Source of the DNA: DAMCAP01 sp964370205 | GTDB lineage: Bacteria; Bacillota; Clostridia; Oscillospirales; Ruminococcaceae | Direction of reading: 5' to 3' | Assembly: GCA_964370205.1 (NCBI GenBank) | Contig: CAYJIK010000012.1 | Location: 1-37,864, forward strand | DNA: 37,864 nucleotides | Shown here: one piece after another, positions 1 to 8,604 of the stretch | Layout: each line of letters starts with the position of its first letter | Numbering within the stretch: position 1 is the stretch's first letter | Made by a program: the position numbers and the translations under genes | The notes under the pieces: model-generated | What the model was told of the DNA's origin: nothing | The model's database searches: none | Seen by the model: the letters and a program-made list of their open reading frames with translations, nothing else

Positions 1-212
1 TCCATACGTGAAAGCCTTCTGTGGTTAAGCGTAGCGATTGAGTCGTTACACTGCCACAGTCCTCGAAGTTCTTCATAAGACATAGAGCGCAAGACGTTAG
101 CTATCGTGTCCGCTTCATCAAGAAATGCAGGGAGAGAGCTGTGCTCGAGCGTGTCAATGTCGGCAAGCATCTTTTTTGCAGGTGAAATAATGATAGAAAA
201 ACGCTTCTTCAT
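1..212 (-). CDS. yaaA: YaaA family protein (UPF0246), N-terminal part only
   Basis: The reading frame starts at ATG 212 and runs off the left edge of the window, so only about the first 70 residues are seen. The N-terminus MKKRFSIIISPAKKM carries the family's ISPAK motif, followed by the usual LPAFLDEA and SYEELRGLW stretches and a segment ending LNHRRLSRM. YaaA proteins are linked to peroxide stress and intracellular iron control in Escherichia coli; a role here is inferred from the family only. A ribosome binding site AAGGGGG lies just upstream. The gene is divergent from the oligopeptide transporter. The call rests on a short fragment but the motif order is characteristic. Confidence 0.8.
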   Translation of the reverse strand, partial: MKKRFSIIISPAKKMLADIDTLEHSSLPAFLDEADTIANVLRSMSYEELRGLWQCNDSIATLNHRRLSRM

Positions 213-931
213 CGCCGTCCCCCTTATTTGGCTATTTACGCTACTATATTATAGTACCTACATCTACCTTACACTATAAAAGGCAAAAATCAATAGCGAC
301 AGCCCCGAATTGTCATTTGCGTTAATAAGTTTGGCGTTTTGTATAGTGCTTATTGCAGTATGTTTTGAGGCTTCCTAACGGGTGGGGTGTCAATAGAAGA
401 ACCGCCCTACTTTAAACCCAAATGAGTCATCGTAGGGCAAGGGCTTTGCTCTTGCCACAGTTACAACTGCAGTTACAGCTACAGTTACAACTACAGTTTG
501 TAGTTCAGCATATCTAATGGTAACGGTAAGAGTAGACCCCTTGCAGCTACAAATTTACCGTATGGATTAGGATAACATAGGTCACCCTAGGCAGAAGCGG
601 GCTCATTGCCCCAACACAGTCGCTGTGCTGAGGGCTTCGATAACATTGCTGTTGCGGTAGCTGCTCGCTACCGTCCTGCTACGAAAAACGAAACATCTAC
701 GCTATTTTTCCTACCACAAACACTCATCATAGTAAAAAAACTCTCGTTTCAGAACAGAAAAACCACTTGCCCCAATAAAAGAACTATACGAATATACAGC
801 GCCAAAAAGTAGAATAACACTGACTAAAAACATAAATATGCAACTAAAATGAGATTGTATGCAACGAAAAATATTGATGTGTTGTATATAATAGCTAAAT
901 AAATTTGTTAAAATTGACGAAGAAAAAACTC
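213..931. other. Intergenic region with short repeats and hairpins
   Basis: No convincing gene is seen between yaaA and the oppA promoter. On the minus strand a TATAAT-like box sits in the short palindrome at 242-256 and may belong to the yaaA promoter. GCCCTAC/GTAGGGC arms and a GGCAAG/CTTGCC hairpin lie around 412-456. A 12-base tandem repeat follows at 458-503. Three small hairpins occur at about 600-671 (GGGC/GCCC, CACAG/CTGTG, GGTAGC/GCTACC). The 68-codon frame at 606-812 has no credible ribosome binding site or protein character. Confidence 0.5.
458..503 (+). repeat. 12-base tandem repeat, about 3.8 copies
   Basis: Successive units read CAGTTACAACTG, CAGTTACAGCTA, CAGTTACAACTA and a partial CAGTTTGTAG. 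They differ from each other at one to three positions. There is no spacer structure, so this is a simple tandem repeat. Confidence 0.8.
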
Positions 932-960
932 TTTACAAATGAAAAAACATAGTGTATTAT
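932..960 (+). promoter_or_regulatory. Sigma-A promoter of first oppA
   Basis: TTTACA at 932-937, a 17-base spacer and TATTAT at 955-960. The ribosome binding site AAGGGG and ATG 992 follow about 30 bases later. A further TATAAT at 887-892 lacks a good -35 box. Confidence 0.7.
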
Positions 961-991
961 AGCTTCATCACATAAACGAAGGGGAACAATC

Positions 992-2965
992 ATGAAAATT
1001 AAAAACACATTGATTTTATTCATCGCAATACTTTTTATTCTATCAGGATGCCAACCGGCACAGTCTAGCATGACACCGGCAGCAAGTGGCAACGACGAGA
1101 CATCGTCCACCGCACCCACGCCAACACCGGTTTCCTCCACAGTGGAACCTGTAGAAGGTTTGGAGCCACTGATGTACGCTGAGGACGGCGGAAGCTACAC
1201 ATCGCTGTACACAGCGGAGGCGAGTTCCTTCAGTCCGCTGATGACCTCAAGCATGAGCACACACGTTATGAACTACATGCAGATGGACGCATTCCTGATA
1301 CCCGATGAGTACAACCTACTACGCCCCGGTATAGCAGAGTCGTACACAGTATCGGATGACGGTTTGGTTTACACCTTCAAAATCCGTGAGGGCGTAATGT
1401 GGTACACAAGCGAGGGTGAAGAGTACGCTGAAGTCGTAGCGCAGGACTGGGTGGACGCAATGATGTTCATCACAGACAAGGACAACGCTTCTCCGCACTC
1501 CACCATCACAAGCGCAGTTCTACTGAATGCTGCCGAGTATTGGGACGGCACTATAACAGACTTTTCCCAAGTTGGTGTAAAAGCTATTGACAAGTACACA
1601 GTTGAGTACACTCTAAAAGCTCCCGCTCCATACTTCCTACGTTTGACATGTTACGTTCCCTTCCTACCGCAGAACGGCGCATTTATTGAAGAAGTAGGCG
1701 ATTTCTACGGCACAAGTGCAGAGTTTACACTAAACTTTGGTGCATACATCTTTACTGAGTTTGAGCCGGAAAACAAGCGTGTTTTTGAGAAGAATGAAGC
1801 ATACTACTATGCTGACAAGATACACATTGACGAAGTTGTTTACCAGTACAACAAAGAAGCTACAGCTATAGGACCGGAAATGTTCCTCCGTGGTGAAATA
1901 GAGTACGTTTCGCTGACAGCTACCACAGTTGATGAGTGGCTAAACGACGAGGAAAAAGTTCAGTACGTGACTCCTGCACCGCTAAGTATCGGAACAGCCA
2001 TGTATCTCTTCAACTTTGATCCACAATATGAAGAAGAATATGCTCCCGATGACTTTAAGAAAGCTGTAAACAACGAAGACTTTAGGCAGTCGATATTCTG
2101 GGCGTTTGACAATGCTAAGTCGTTGCAAGTTATTGCTCCATACGACCATGAAGAAAGGATGGTTTACACGATCTCATTGCCGGGTGCTATCGTATATGAC
2201 GATGGCACAGATTATGCAGATGTTGCAAGTGTAGAAGATTATAATGAAGACCATTATGTAGATGTGGATCTTGCAAACGACCATGCGGCAAAAGCCAAGG
2301 CGGCTCTTGAATCGGAAGGTGTTACTTTCCCAATACAGTTTGTTATACCTTATTCTACAGCGTCCAGCACAAATGCAGAAGTTGCGCAGATGAACCAAGA
2401 TATACTTGAGTCAGCTCTGGGCGAGGACTATATAGATGTAGTTCTAGTTCCCTATGCACCGACAAACTTCACAGAAAACGTGCTTATACCCGGTAAATTT
2501 AGCTGGTACATGATCAGCTGGGCTCCTGACTTTGTTGACCCACTGAGCATGAGTGACCTGTTCCGTGAAGGTTCTGCTTACTCAGAGCGTTATGGCAAGG
2601 CTTACTCAGCAGAAGAGTTCATCGCTGATGACGGCTCTAACATCTACAACACGCTTGTAGAAACAGCACTGGCAGAAACCACTGATATAGACCTGCGTTA
2701 TGACCTCTATGCTGAGGCGGAGCGTATGCTGATAGAAAAAGCTATGGTTAAGCCTGTCTACCGTTCAGGTGGTGGATATGTAGCTTCCATGGTAGACCCC
2801 TTCACAGGCTGGGCAGACTGGGCATCACCGTTTATCCGTAACATGAACGGCAAAAAGCTACTAAACCGCCCGATGTCACTCGAAGAGTATGATCTTTACG
2901 CAGCGGAGTACGAAGCAGAGCTTAACGAAGCTAGGGCGAATTACGACTTTAACGCAGAGTGGTAG
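992..2965 (+). CDS. oppA: Oligopeptide ABC transporter substrate-binding lipoprotein (first paralogue)
   Basis: A 657-residue family-5 solute-binding protein that would capture extracellular peptides and deliver them to the OppBCDF importer. The N-terminus is a lipoprotein signal with lipobox LSGC, the lipidated cysteine being residue 20. A Ser/Thr/Pro-rich linker (about 23-55) follows, then the binding domain. Family-like stretches include GLVYTFKIREGVMWY near residue 130 and the C-terminal VKPVYRSGGGYVASM. The length is above the typical 540-600 residues for OppA. The gene has its own promoter and is closed by a terminator at 2999-3029, so it is transcribed separately from the second oppA and the permease genes. 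It resembles the next gene over its full length, indicating a tandem duplication. Confidence 0.93.
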   Translation: MKIKNTLILFIAILFILSGCQPAQSSMTPAASGNDETSSTAPTPTPVSSTVEPVEGLEPLMYAEDGGSYTSLYTAEASSFSPLMTSSMSTHVMNYMQMDAFLIPDEYNLLRPGIAESYTVSDDGLVYTFKIREGVMWYTSEGEEYAEVVAQDWVDAMMFITDKDNASPHSTITSAVLLNAAEYWDGTITDFSQVGVKAIDKYTVEYTLKAPAPYFLRLTCYVPFLPQNGAFIEEVGDFYGTSAEFTLNFGAYIFTEFEPENKRVFEKNEAYYYADKIHIDEVVYQYNKEATAIGPEMFLRGEIEYVSLTATTVDEWLNDEEKVQYVTPAPLSIGTAMYLFNFDPQYEEEYAPDDFKKAVNNEDFRQSIFWAFDNAKSLQVIAPYDHEERMVYTISLPGAIVYDDGTDYADVASVEDYNEDHYVDVDLANDHAAKAKAALESEGVTFPIQFVIPYSTASSTNAEVAQMNQDILESALGEDYIDVVLVPYAPTNFTENVLIPGKFSWYMISWAPDFVDPLSMSDLFREGSAYSERYGKAYSAEEFIADDGSNIYNTLVETALAETTDIDLRYDLYAEAERMLIEKAMVKPVYRSGGGYVASMVDPFTGWADWASPFIRNMNGKKLLNRPMSLEEYDLYAAEYEAELNEARANYDFNAEW

Positions 2966-3463
2966 AATATAATATATAGTATATCTCTCTAAATGTGAAG
3001 CAGGGTGTGGTAAACGACATCCTGCTTTTCCCTTGAAAAAGTAGTGCTAAAAAACACCGTGGATGTATAATATAGTATAGGGAAATATAGAGTGAATATT
3101 ATTCAGTTGTTTTTCACTAACTAACAATTGCAATTTGGGAAAACATAAATAATGCATATGCATAATTGGTGGTTTTTCACAATGATAACCGAAGTGCAAC
3201 AAAAAAGAGTTTTGAATCACTTTCCATTTTGTACAATTTGTATATGCTAAAATTTGCAATTGTAAACAAATTATGAACAAAAATGAGTGTAAATAAGAAA
3301 AAGTATAATATTTTAATAAAAAACAAGAAAAAAATGTATTTTTAGGCTCTTGTAAGGCAAAATGGCAATATTTTAACAAAGAACAAAACCCAGTAATAGT
3401 CGAGGATTTTCAGCAGGAAATCAAAATTTACAATTTCCGAGTTAAGAAAACGGACATTTCCTA
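2966..3463. other. AT-rich intergenic region between the two oppA genes
   Basis: After the terminator hairpin at 2999-3029 the region is strongly AT-rich with short A and T runs and no gene I can support. The 110-codon frame on the minus strand at 3047-3379 has no ribosome binding site and unusual composition. The next oppA promoter begins at 3464. Confidence 0.6.
2999..3029 (+). terminator. Rho-independent terminator after first oppA
   Basis: A ten-pair stem, AGCAGGGTGT with ACATCCTGCT (one G-T pair), around an eight-base loop, then TTTTCCCTT. Confidence 0.75.
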
Positions 3464-3515
3464 TTTACTTTTTCGTTTTTCTGTGGCATAATATACACAC
3501 CAAATTAAACGGAGG
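3464..3515 (+). promoter_or_regulatory. Promoter and ribosome binding site of second oppA operon
   Basis: TTTACT at 3464-3469, a 17-base spacer and CATAAT at 3487-3492. GGAGG at 3511-3515 precedes the GTG start at 3524. Confidence 0.7.
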
Positions 3516-3523
3516 TTAACACA

Positions 3524-5494
3524 GTGAAAAAGATTACCGTATTTCTACTGGCGGTCATGCTTGTACTGTCAGCGTGTGCTCCTAGCGACACACCTACAAC
3601 AAGTGGTGACCCGGGAACATCCACACCCGCATCTAGCGATGCACCCGTAACCACAGTTCCACCTGCAGAAGGTTTGGAACCCCTAGAGTACCTACCTACA
3701 GAAGATATGGAGTTTACATGGCTTTATAGCGCTGAAACTGCTTATCTAAACCCACTGGATAGTGCGTCCACAGCAAACGACTTTAACTACCTAATGATGG
3801 ACACACTTCTACTGAACGACCAGTATGGTCTACTACGTCCCGGCATGGCGCTTACTTATGACATTTCCGATGACGGACTTGTTTACACATTTAAGCTACG
3901 TGAAGGCGTAATGTGGTACACAAACGAAGGCGAAGAGTACGCTGAAGTTACTTCCCAGGACTGGATGGACGCTATGGAGTACATCCTAACTGCTGAAAAT
4001 GCTTCTCCTCACTCCGCTATCGTTGGTAACATGATCCTGAATGCAGATGAGTTCTGGGATGTAGACAACCCGATGAAGGACTTCTCGCAGGTTGGTATCA
4101 AGGCTCCCGATAAGTACACAATCGAGTACACACTGAAAACACCTGCTCCTTACTTCCTAAAGCTGACAACATACTACCCATTCTTCCCGCTAAACGGCCA
4201 GTTCATGGAAGAGCAGGGCGAGTTCTTTGCACAGGGTGCTGAAAACATGCTTAGCTTTGGTGCTTACTACTTCACAGAGTTCGCATCTGAAGACAAGAGA
4301 GTTTTCGAAATCAACCCTAACTACTACTACGCTGATAAAATGTTCATTCAGGAAATAGAGTACAGATACAACAAGGAAGCTGTAGCTATCTCCCCTGAAA
4401 TGTTCCAGAGAGGCGAAATCGACTACTTCGCTCTATCAGCTACAACAGTTGATGAGTGGATCAATGACCCTGAACTTGTTAAACTAATAATGCCCGCTCC
4501 TCTGAATGTTCATACAACAAGTATTCTTCTAAACTACAATCCTCGTTACGACGAAGAGTATGATCCTGATAGCTGGAGAATAGCTGTTAACAACCTGAAC
4601 TTCAGAAAATCAATTTTCTGGGCACTTGACAATGAAACCATCATGAAGGTTTATGCACCTTATGACTGGGAGCAGAGACTGGTTTACTCTCTATCACTAC
4701 CCGGCTTTGTAACATATCCTGACGGTACTGATTTTGCTACAGTAGCTGACTTTGATGATTACAACTCCGGCCACTACGTAGATGTAGCACTTGCTCAGGA
4801 GTACAGAGATAAGGCTATCACTGAACTTGAAGCAGCAGGCGCAACACTACCAATCCAGTGTGTATTCCCTTACTCCACATCCAGTGCACAGCTTGCACAG
4901 ATGCGTGAAGTTATAAGCGACATGGTTATGACAGCACTTGGAGAAGACTACATCACATTCCACCTAATTCCCGAAGCTCCTACAGGTTACTCTGACAGAG
5001 TTTCTCTAGCCGGTAAGTTTAGTATGTCACTCTCCAACTGGGGTCCTGACTATGCTGACCCACACACAATGACAGACACATGGCACGGTGATTCCGAGTA
5101 CGCACAGCGTTACGGTAACTACTTTGATGCTGAAGAGTGGAACGTTGATGGCGGTCACTGGTACAATGACCTAGTAAACGCTGCACATGCTGAAACTTTA
5201 GACGTCACAGCTCGTTACGACATGTATGCTGAAGCTGAAAGATATCTAATAGAAAACGCGATGCTTAAGCCTATCTACCGTTCCGGCGGCGGATACGTTG
5301 CATCCATCTGGGATCCCTTCTCTGCTTTCACCAAGTGGGGCGGTTATTCCATCATGGTACCTCTAAAGGGAATGAAGCTGTATAACAGACCTATTTCTAT
5401 GGAAGAGTATCCAGCACTACTTGCAGAGTACGAAGAGAAGCGTATAGCAGCGACAGCTGAGTACCAGAACTACGTATTCGGCGAAGCTTGGTAA
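3524..5494 (+). CDS. oppA: Oligopeptide ABC transporter substrate-binding lipoprotein (second paralogue)
   Basis: A 656-residue lipoprotein of the same solute-binding family as its upstream neighbour, and the one that heads the permease operon. It starts at GTG behind GGAGG. The signal peptide ends in LSAC, with cysteine 18 as the lipid anchor, followed by a Thr/Ser/Pro-rich linker. Shared blocks with the first paralogue include GLVYTFKLREGVMWY and LKPIYRSGGGYVAS, and the two align end to end. Differences are concentrated in parts of the ligand-binding lobes, which suggests they could serve different peptides; that is inference. A stable hairpin at 5549-5576 separates it from oppB and may raise the ratio of binding protein to permease. 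Confidence 0.93.
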   Translation: MKKITVFLLAVMLVLSACAPSDTPTTSGDPGTSTPASSDAPVTTVPPAEGLEPLEYLPTEDMEFTWLYSAETAYLNPLDSASTANDFNYLMMDTLLLNDQYGLLRPGMALTYDISDDGLVYTFKLREGVMWYTNEGEEYAEVTSQDWMDAMEYILTAENASPHSAIVGNMILNADEFWDVDNPMKDFSQVGIKAPDKYTIEYTLKTPAPYFLKLTTYYPFFPLNGQFMEEQGEFFAQGAENMLSFGAYYFTEFASEDKRVFEINPNYYYADKMFIQEIEYRYNKEAVAISPEMFQRGEIDYFALSATTVDEWINDPELVKLIMPAPLNVHTTSILLNYNPRYDEEYDPDSWRIAVNNLNFRKSIFWALDNETIMKVYAPYDWEQRLVYSLSLPGFVTYPDGTDFATVADFDDYNSGHYVDVALAQEYRDKAITELEAAGATLPIQCVFPYSTSSAQLAQMREVISDMVMTALGEDYITFHLIPEAPTGYSDRVSLAGKFSMSLSNWGPDYADPHTMTDTWHGDSEYAQRYGNYFDAEEWNVDGGHWYNDLVNAAHAETLDVTARYDMYAEAERYLIENAMLKPIYRSGGGYVASIWDPFSAFTKWGGYSIMVPLKGMKLYNRPISMEEYPALLAEYEEKRIAATAEYQNYVFGEAW

Positions 5495-5548
5495 GAAAAG
5501 CTAAATCGGTCACTTACAATTAAATAGGTTGACTGTTTGAGTTTTGAT

Positions 5549-5576
5549 GAGGACGGGATAGTAAATTCCCGTCCTC
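5549..5576 (+). promoter_or_regulatory. Intercistronic hairpin between oppA and oppB
   Basis: Perfect ten-pair stem GAGGACGGGA/TCCCGTCCTC around an eight-base loop. It is followed by TACTTTAAAAAAAG, so the U-tract is poor. It looks like a partial terminator or mRNA-stabilising hairpin protecting the oppA transcript, a common arrangement after binding-protein genes. Confidence 0.65.
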
Positions 5577-5606
5577 TACTTTAAAAAAAGAGAGGAGAAT
5601 AAGTCG

Positions 5607-6557
5607 GTGTTACGGTACATAACAGTCCGAGTGCTTCAATCCCTGCTCAGCTTGTTTATCATTATCACTGCAGTATTCATGCTTTTGCGCCTGATGCCCG
5701 AAGACGGGTACTTCCAGGGTGAAGAAGCGGCAAAGTTCACAGAAGCTCAAAAGGAGGCAGCCCTTGAAGAAATGGGTCTGAGAGATCCGCTTTATGAGCA
5801 GCTGCTACGATTCTACGGAGATCTATTGCAAGGCGATCTTGGCGAGTCAATAGTTATCCGACCCGGTTACCCTATATCAAAAATCATCGGACCTAAAATC
5901 ATGACTTCACTGCAATTTGGTTTGGCGGCCCTTGCCCTATCACTTCTAGTGGGTATACCAATTGGTGTTGTTGCTGCTACTTGGAAAGGCAAATGGCCAG
6001 ACCTTGCTGTAAACGGTTACGTTGTTTTTATAAACGCTGTTCCCGCAGCTGTTTACTTTTTATTTATACAGGTTTACGCAACAGAACTTTTAAATATCCC
6101 TATGCTTTACGATGACGACGAACTCTTAACTTGGCTACTACCTGTAGTCTGTATGTCACTTGCAGGTATCGCAAGTTACGCCATGTGGATCAGACGTTAC
6201 ATGGTTGACGAGCTAAATAAAGACTATATAAGATTGGCGAGAGCTAAAGGTGTTAAGAACACCACAGTAATGTTTAAGCATGTTCTTAGGAACGCATATG
6301 TTCCTATGGCGCAGTATCTGCCGACGACTATCCTACTTCAAATCGGTGGATCTCTATATTTGGAAGCTCTATACTCCATCCCCGGAATGGGTGGTTATCT
6401 GGTTTCCGCTATCCAAAGACAGGACAACACAGTTGTTCAGGCACTGGTTCTTATCTTCTCTTCTATCGGTGTTTTCGGACTATTCCTTGGTGACCTGCTA
6501 ATGGGTATATTTGACCCACGTATCAAACTCTCCAGAAAGGGAGGAGAATCAAGATAA
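5607..6557 (+). CDS. oppB: Oligopeptide ABC transporter permease OppB
   Basis: A 316-residue inner-membrane permease with the OppB/DppB layout: a first membrane helix near residues 9-28, a large loop carrying GLRDPLYEQLLRFYGDLLQGD, then five further helices. The cytoplasmic EAA coupling motif is seen as DYIRLARAKGVKNTTVMFKH (about residues 205-225), and the C-terminus has the usual GLFLGDLLMGIFDPRIKL. The start is GTG behind AGAGGAG. Its stop codon overlaps the start of oppC by one base (TAATG), indicating coupled translation. With OppC it forms the membrane channel for the peptides captured by the two OppA lipoproteins. Confidence 0.95.
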   Translation: MLRYITVRVLQSLLSLFIIITAVFMLLRLMPEDGYFQGEEAAKFTEAQKEAALEEMGLRDPLYEQLLRFYGDLLQGDLGESIVIRPGYPISKIIGPKIMTSLQFGLAALALSLLVGIPIGVVAATWKGKWPDLAVNGYVVFINAVPAAVYFLFIQVYATELLNIPMLYDDDELLTWLLPVVCMSLAGIASYAMWIRRYMVDELNKDYIRLARAKGVKNTTVMFKHVLRNAYVPMAQYLPTTILLQIGGSLYLEALYSIPGMGGYLVSAIQRQDNTVVQALVLIFSSIGVFGLFLGDLLMGIFDPRIKLSRKGGESR

Positions 6558-7522
6558 TGAGTAGTAAGTTTGAAAATGTAACTGACAATATAAGCTTGGA
6601 CTTGTTTACACCCGTAGAATTCAGTGATGAGCAAGCGGAAAGAACAGGTTACTCCAACTATTCCTACTGGATGTCCACATGGAAAGTGTTTATCAAGAAT
6701 AAAGGATCGCTGGCGATACTGATTTTCTTGGGAACGCTACTGGCGTTTACAATTATCCAGCCCTATCTACCCGGCCAGTATGGCCCTACTGAGATTGTTA
6801 AAGATCCAGTGACTAACGAAATACTAGCAAACTACCCGCCGGGTGAAGAATTCTGGTTCGGTAGCAATAACATTGGCCAGGACCTTTGGGCACGTGTTTG
6901 GTCAGGTACAAGAACATCTCTTTTGATTGGTGTTATGGTTGGTTTGTGGGATGCAGTTGTCGGTATCATAATCGGTGGACTTTGGGGCTATGTGCGCCAG
7001 CTAGACCGTATTATTACAGAAATCTACAACGTGTTTAACAACATACCAAGTACAATTCTACTTGTTTTGCTAACATTTATCATGCGTCCCGGTATCTTCA
7101 CACTTGTTGTGGCGATGGGAGCTACGGGTTGGCTACCGATGGCACGTTTTGTACGTAACCAGATTGTTATTATCCGTGACCGTGAGTATAACCTTGCGTC
7201 TCGCTGCCTTGGTACAAGCTTCTGGCGTATGGTTACAAAGAACCTGCTTCCTTTCCTTGTGTCGGTTATCATGCTTAGAGTTGCTCTGGCGATTCCCGGC
7301 GCTATCGGACGTGAAGTGTTCCTGTCCTACATCGGTCTGGGTCTACCGCTTGAGATACCATCTCTTGGAAACCTTATCGTTGAAGGTCGTGTTACAATGA
7401 TGAACCCGAACTATCGTTACCAGCTCATATTCCCGTCGGTAGTTCTATCATCTATAACCATATCGTTCTATGTACTGGGTAACGCCTTTGCAGACTCGGC
7501 TGACCCACGTAACCACGTTTAG
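6557..7522 (+). CDS. oppC: Oligopeptide ABC transporter permease OppC
   Basis: A 321-residue permease of the OppC/DppC type. After a cytoplasmic N-terminal stretch rich in charged residues comes a first helix near residues 50-70, then a periplasm-facing segment with WFGSNNIGQDLWARVWSGTR, the family's hallmark (G-T-D/N-x-x-G-R-D/L-x-x-x-R). The EAA-type motif is REYNLASRCLGTSFWRMVTK near residue 210. The C-terminal LGNAFADSADPRNHV is the usual OppC ending. It overlaps oppB by one base and precedes oppD by 11 bases, so it is part of one operon. Confidence 0.95.
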   Translation: MSSKFENVTDNISLDLFTPVEFSDEQAERTGYSNYSYWMSTWKVFIKNKGSLAILIFLGTLLAFTIIQPYLPGQYGPTEIVKDPVTNEILANYPPGEEFWFGSNNIGQDLWARVWSGTRTSLLIGVMVGLWDAVVGIIIGGLWGYVRQLDRIITEIYNVFNNIPSTILLVLLTFIMRPGIFTLVVAMGATGWLPMARFVRNQIVIIRDREYNLASRCLGTSFWRMVTKNLLPFLVSVIMLRVALAIPGAIGREVFLSYIGLGLPLEIPSLGNLIVEGRVTMMNPNYRYQLIFPSVVLSSITISFYVLGNAFADSADPRNHV

Positions 7523-7533
7523 GAGGGAAAGAA

Positions 7534-8604
7534 ATGAATACAGCTTTATATAAAGAAGATAACATAATTCTCTCCGCTAAAGACATTTACATTAAGTTTA
7601 CACTCCGTGGTGCTACACTTACAGCTATCAGAGGTATATCCCTTGATGTTTACAAGGGTGAAAGCCTTGCGATAGTTGGTGAGTCAGGCTCCGGTAAGAG
7701 TGTTTTCTGTAAGTCGTTTATGGGTCTACTAGACCAAAACGGTTGGATTGACAACGGAGAGATAATGTACGATGGCGTTGATATCGCTAAGTACAAAGTT
7801 GAAAGAGAATGGCTTACTATCAGAGGTCGTGAGATCGCTATGGTTTTCCAAGATCCAATGACAAGCCTAAACCCCCTGAAGACTATCGGTAAGCAGATAC
7901 AGGAAGCTGTTGAACTTCACCAAGCTCTTACAGGTGAGGAAGCGAAGAATAAAGTATACGAGATACTTGAAGATGTTGGTATCCCGGACACAGCTCGTCG
8001 TTACGCTCAGTACCCCCACGAATTTTCCGGTGGTATGAGACAGAGAGTTGTTATAGCGATGGCTGTAGCCTGTAACCCCAAGATACTGATATGTGATGAG
8101 CCTACAACAGCTCTTGACGTTACCATTCAGGCGCAGATACTTGGCCTACTAAGAGAACTTCAGGCAAAGTATAGCCTAACTGTTCTATACATCACGCATG
8201 ACCTTGGTGTTGTTGCTAACGTTGCTGACAGAATAGCTGTTATGTACGCAGGTGACATAGTAGAGCTTGGTATGAGCGAGGAAATCTTCTACAACGCTCA
8301 GCACCCATACACATGGGCGCTACTTTCCTCACTACCTCAGTTAGGCGTTAAGGGTGAACCTCTATACGCTATCAAGGGTACTCCTCCTAACCTATTTAAT
8401 GAGGTTAAGGGTGATGCGTTTGCACCAAGAAACCCTAAAGCTCTCAAAGTTGACTTTGAGCATGCACCGCCATACTTCGAAGTATCGCCTACACATAAGG
8501 CGAAGACATGGCTACTGGATCCCAGAGCTCCCGAAGTGGACCCACCAAAGAGTATTAAGAATATGAGAGTCAAGTGGGAGGAGGTAAAGAACAGTGGCAA
8601 ATAA
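7534..8604 (+). CDS. oppD: Oligopeptide ABC transporter ATP-binding protein OppD
   Basis: A 356-residue ATPase. In order it has Walker A GESGSGKS, Q-loop VFQDPMTSLNP, signature FSGGMRQR, Walker B ILICDEPTTALDV and switch histidine ITHD, followed by the C-terminal oligopeptide-transporter extension. In many OppD and DppD proteins that extension has conserved cysteines (GCxFxPRCP, a later C, then CW). Here the matching positions read GDAFAPRNP, VDFEHAPP and KTWLLDP, so all are lost. The ATG follows AGGAGGG eleven bases after oppC, and the end overlaps the GTG start of oppF by 11 bases. It pairs with OppF to power peptide uptake. Confidence 0.95.
   Translation: MNTALYKEDNIILSAKDIYIKFTLRGATLTAIRGISLDVYKGESLAIVGESGSGKSVFCKSFMGLLDQNGWIDNGEIMYDGVDIAKYKVEREWLTIRGREIAMVFQDPMTSLNPLKTIGKQIQEAVELHQALTGEEAKNKVYEILEDVGIPDTARRYAQYPHEFSGGMRQRVVIAMAVACNPKILICDEPTTALDVTIQAQILGLLRELQAKYSLTVLYITHDLGVVANVADRIAVMYAGDIVELGMSEEIFYNAQHPYTWALLSSLPQLGVKGEPLYAIKGTPPNLFNEVKGDAFAPRNPKALKVDFEHAPPYFEVSPTHKAKTWLLDPRAPEVDPPKSIKNMRVKWEEVKNSGK

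Noticed and set aside
458..503. CRISPR-like repetition
   Set aside because: Units are contiguous 12-mers without spacers; it is a plain tandem repeat.
606..812. 68-codon frame in the left intergenic region
   Set aside because: No ribosome binding site, overlaps hairpins, and no protein-like pattern.
3047..3379. 110-codon frame on minus between the oppA genes
   Set aside because: Very AT-rich, no ribosome binding site, no recognisable domain, and it covers the intergenic leader region.
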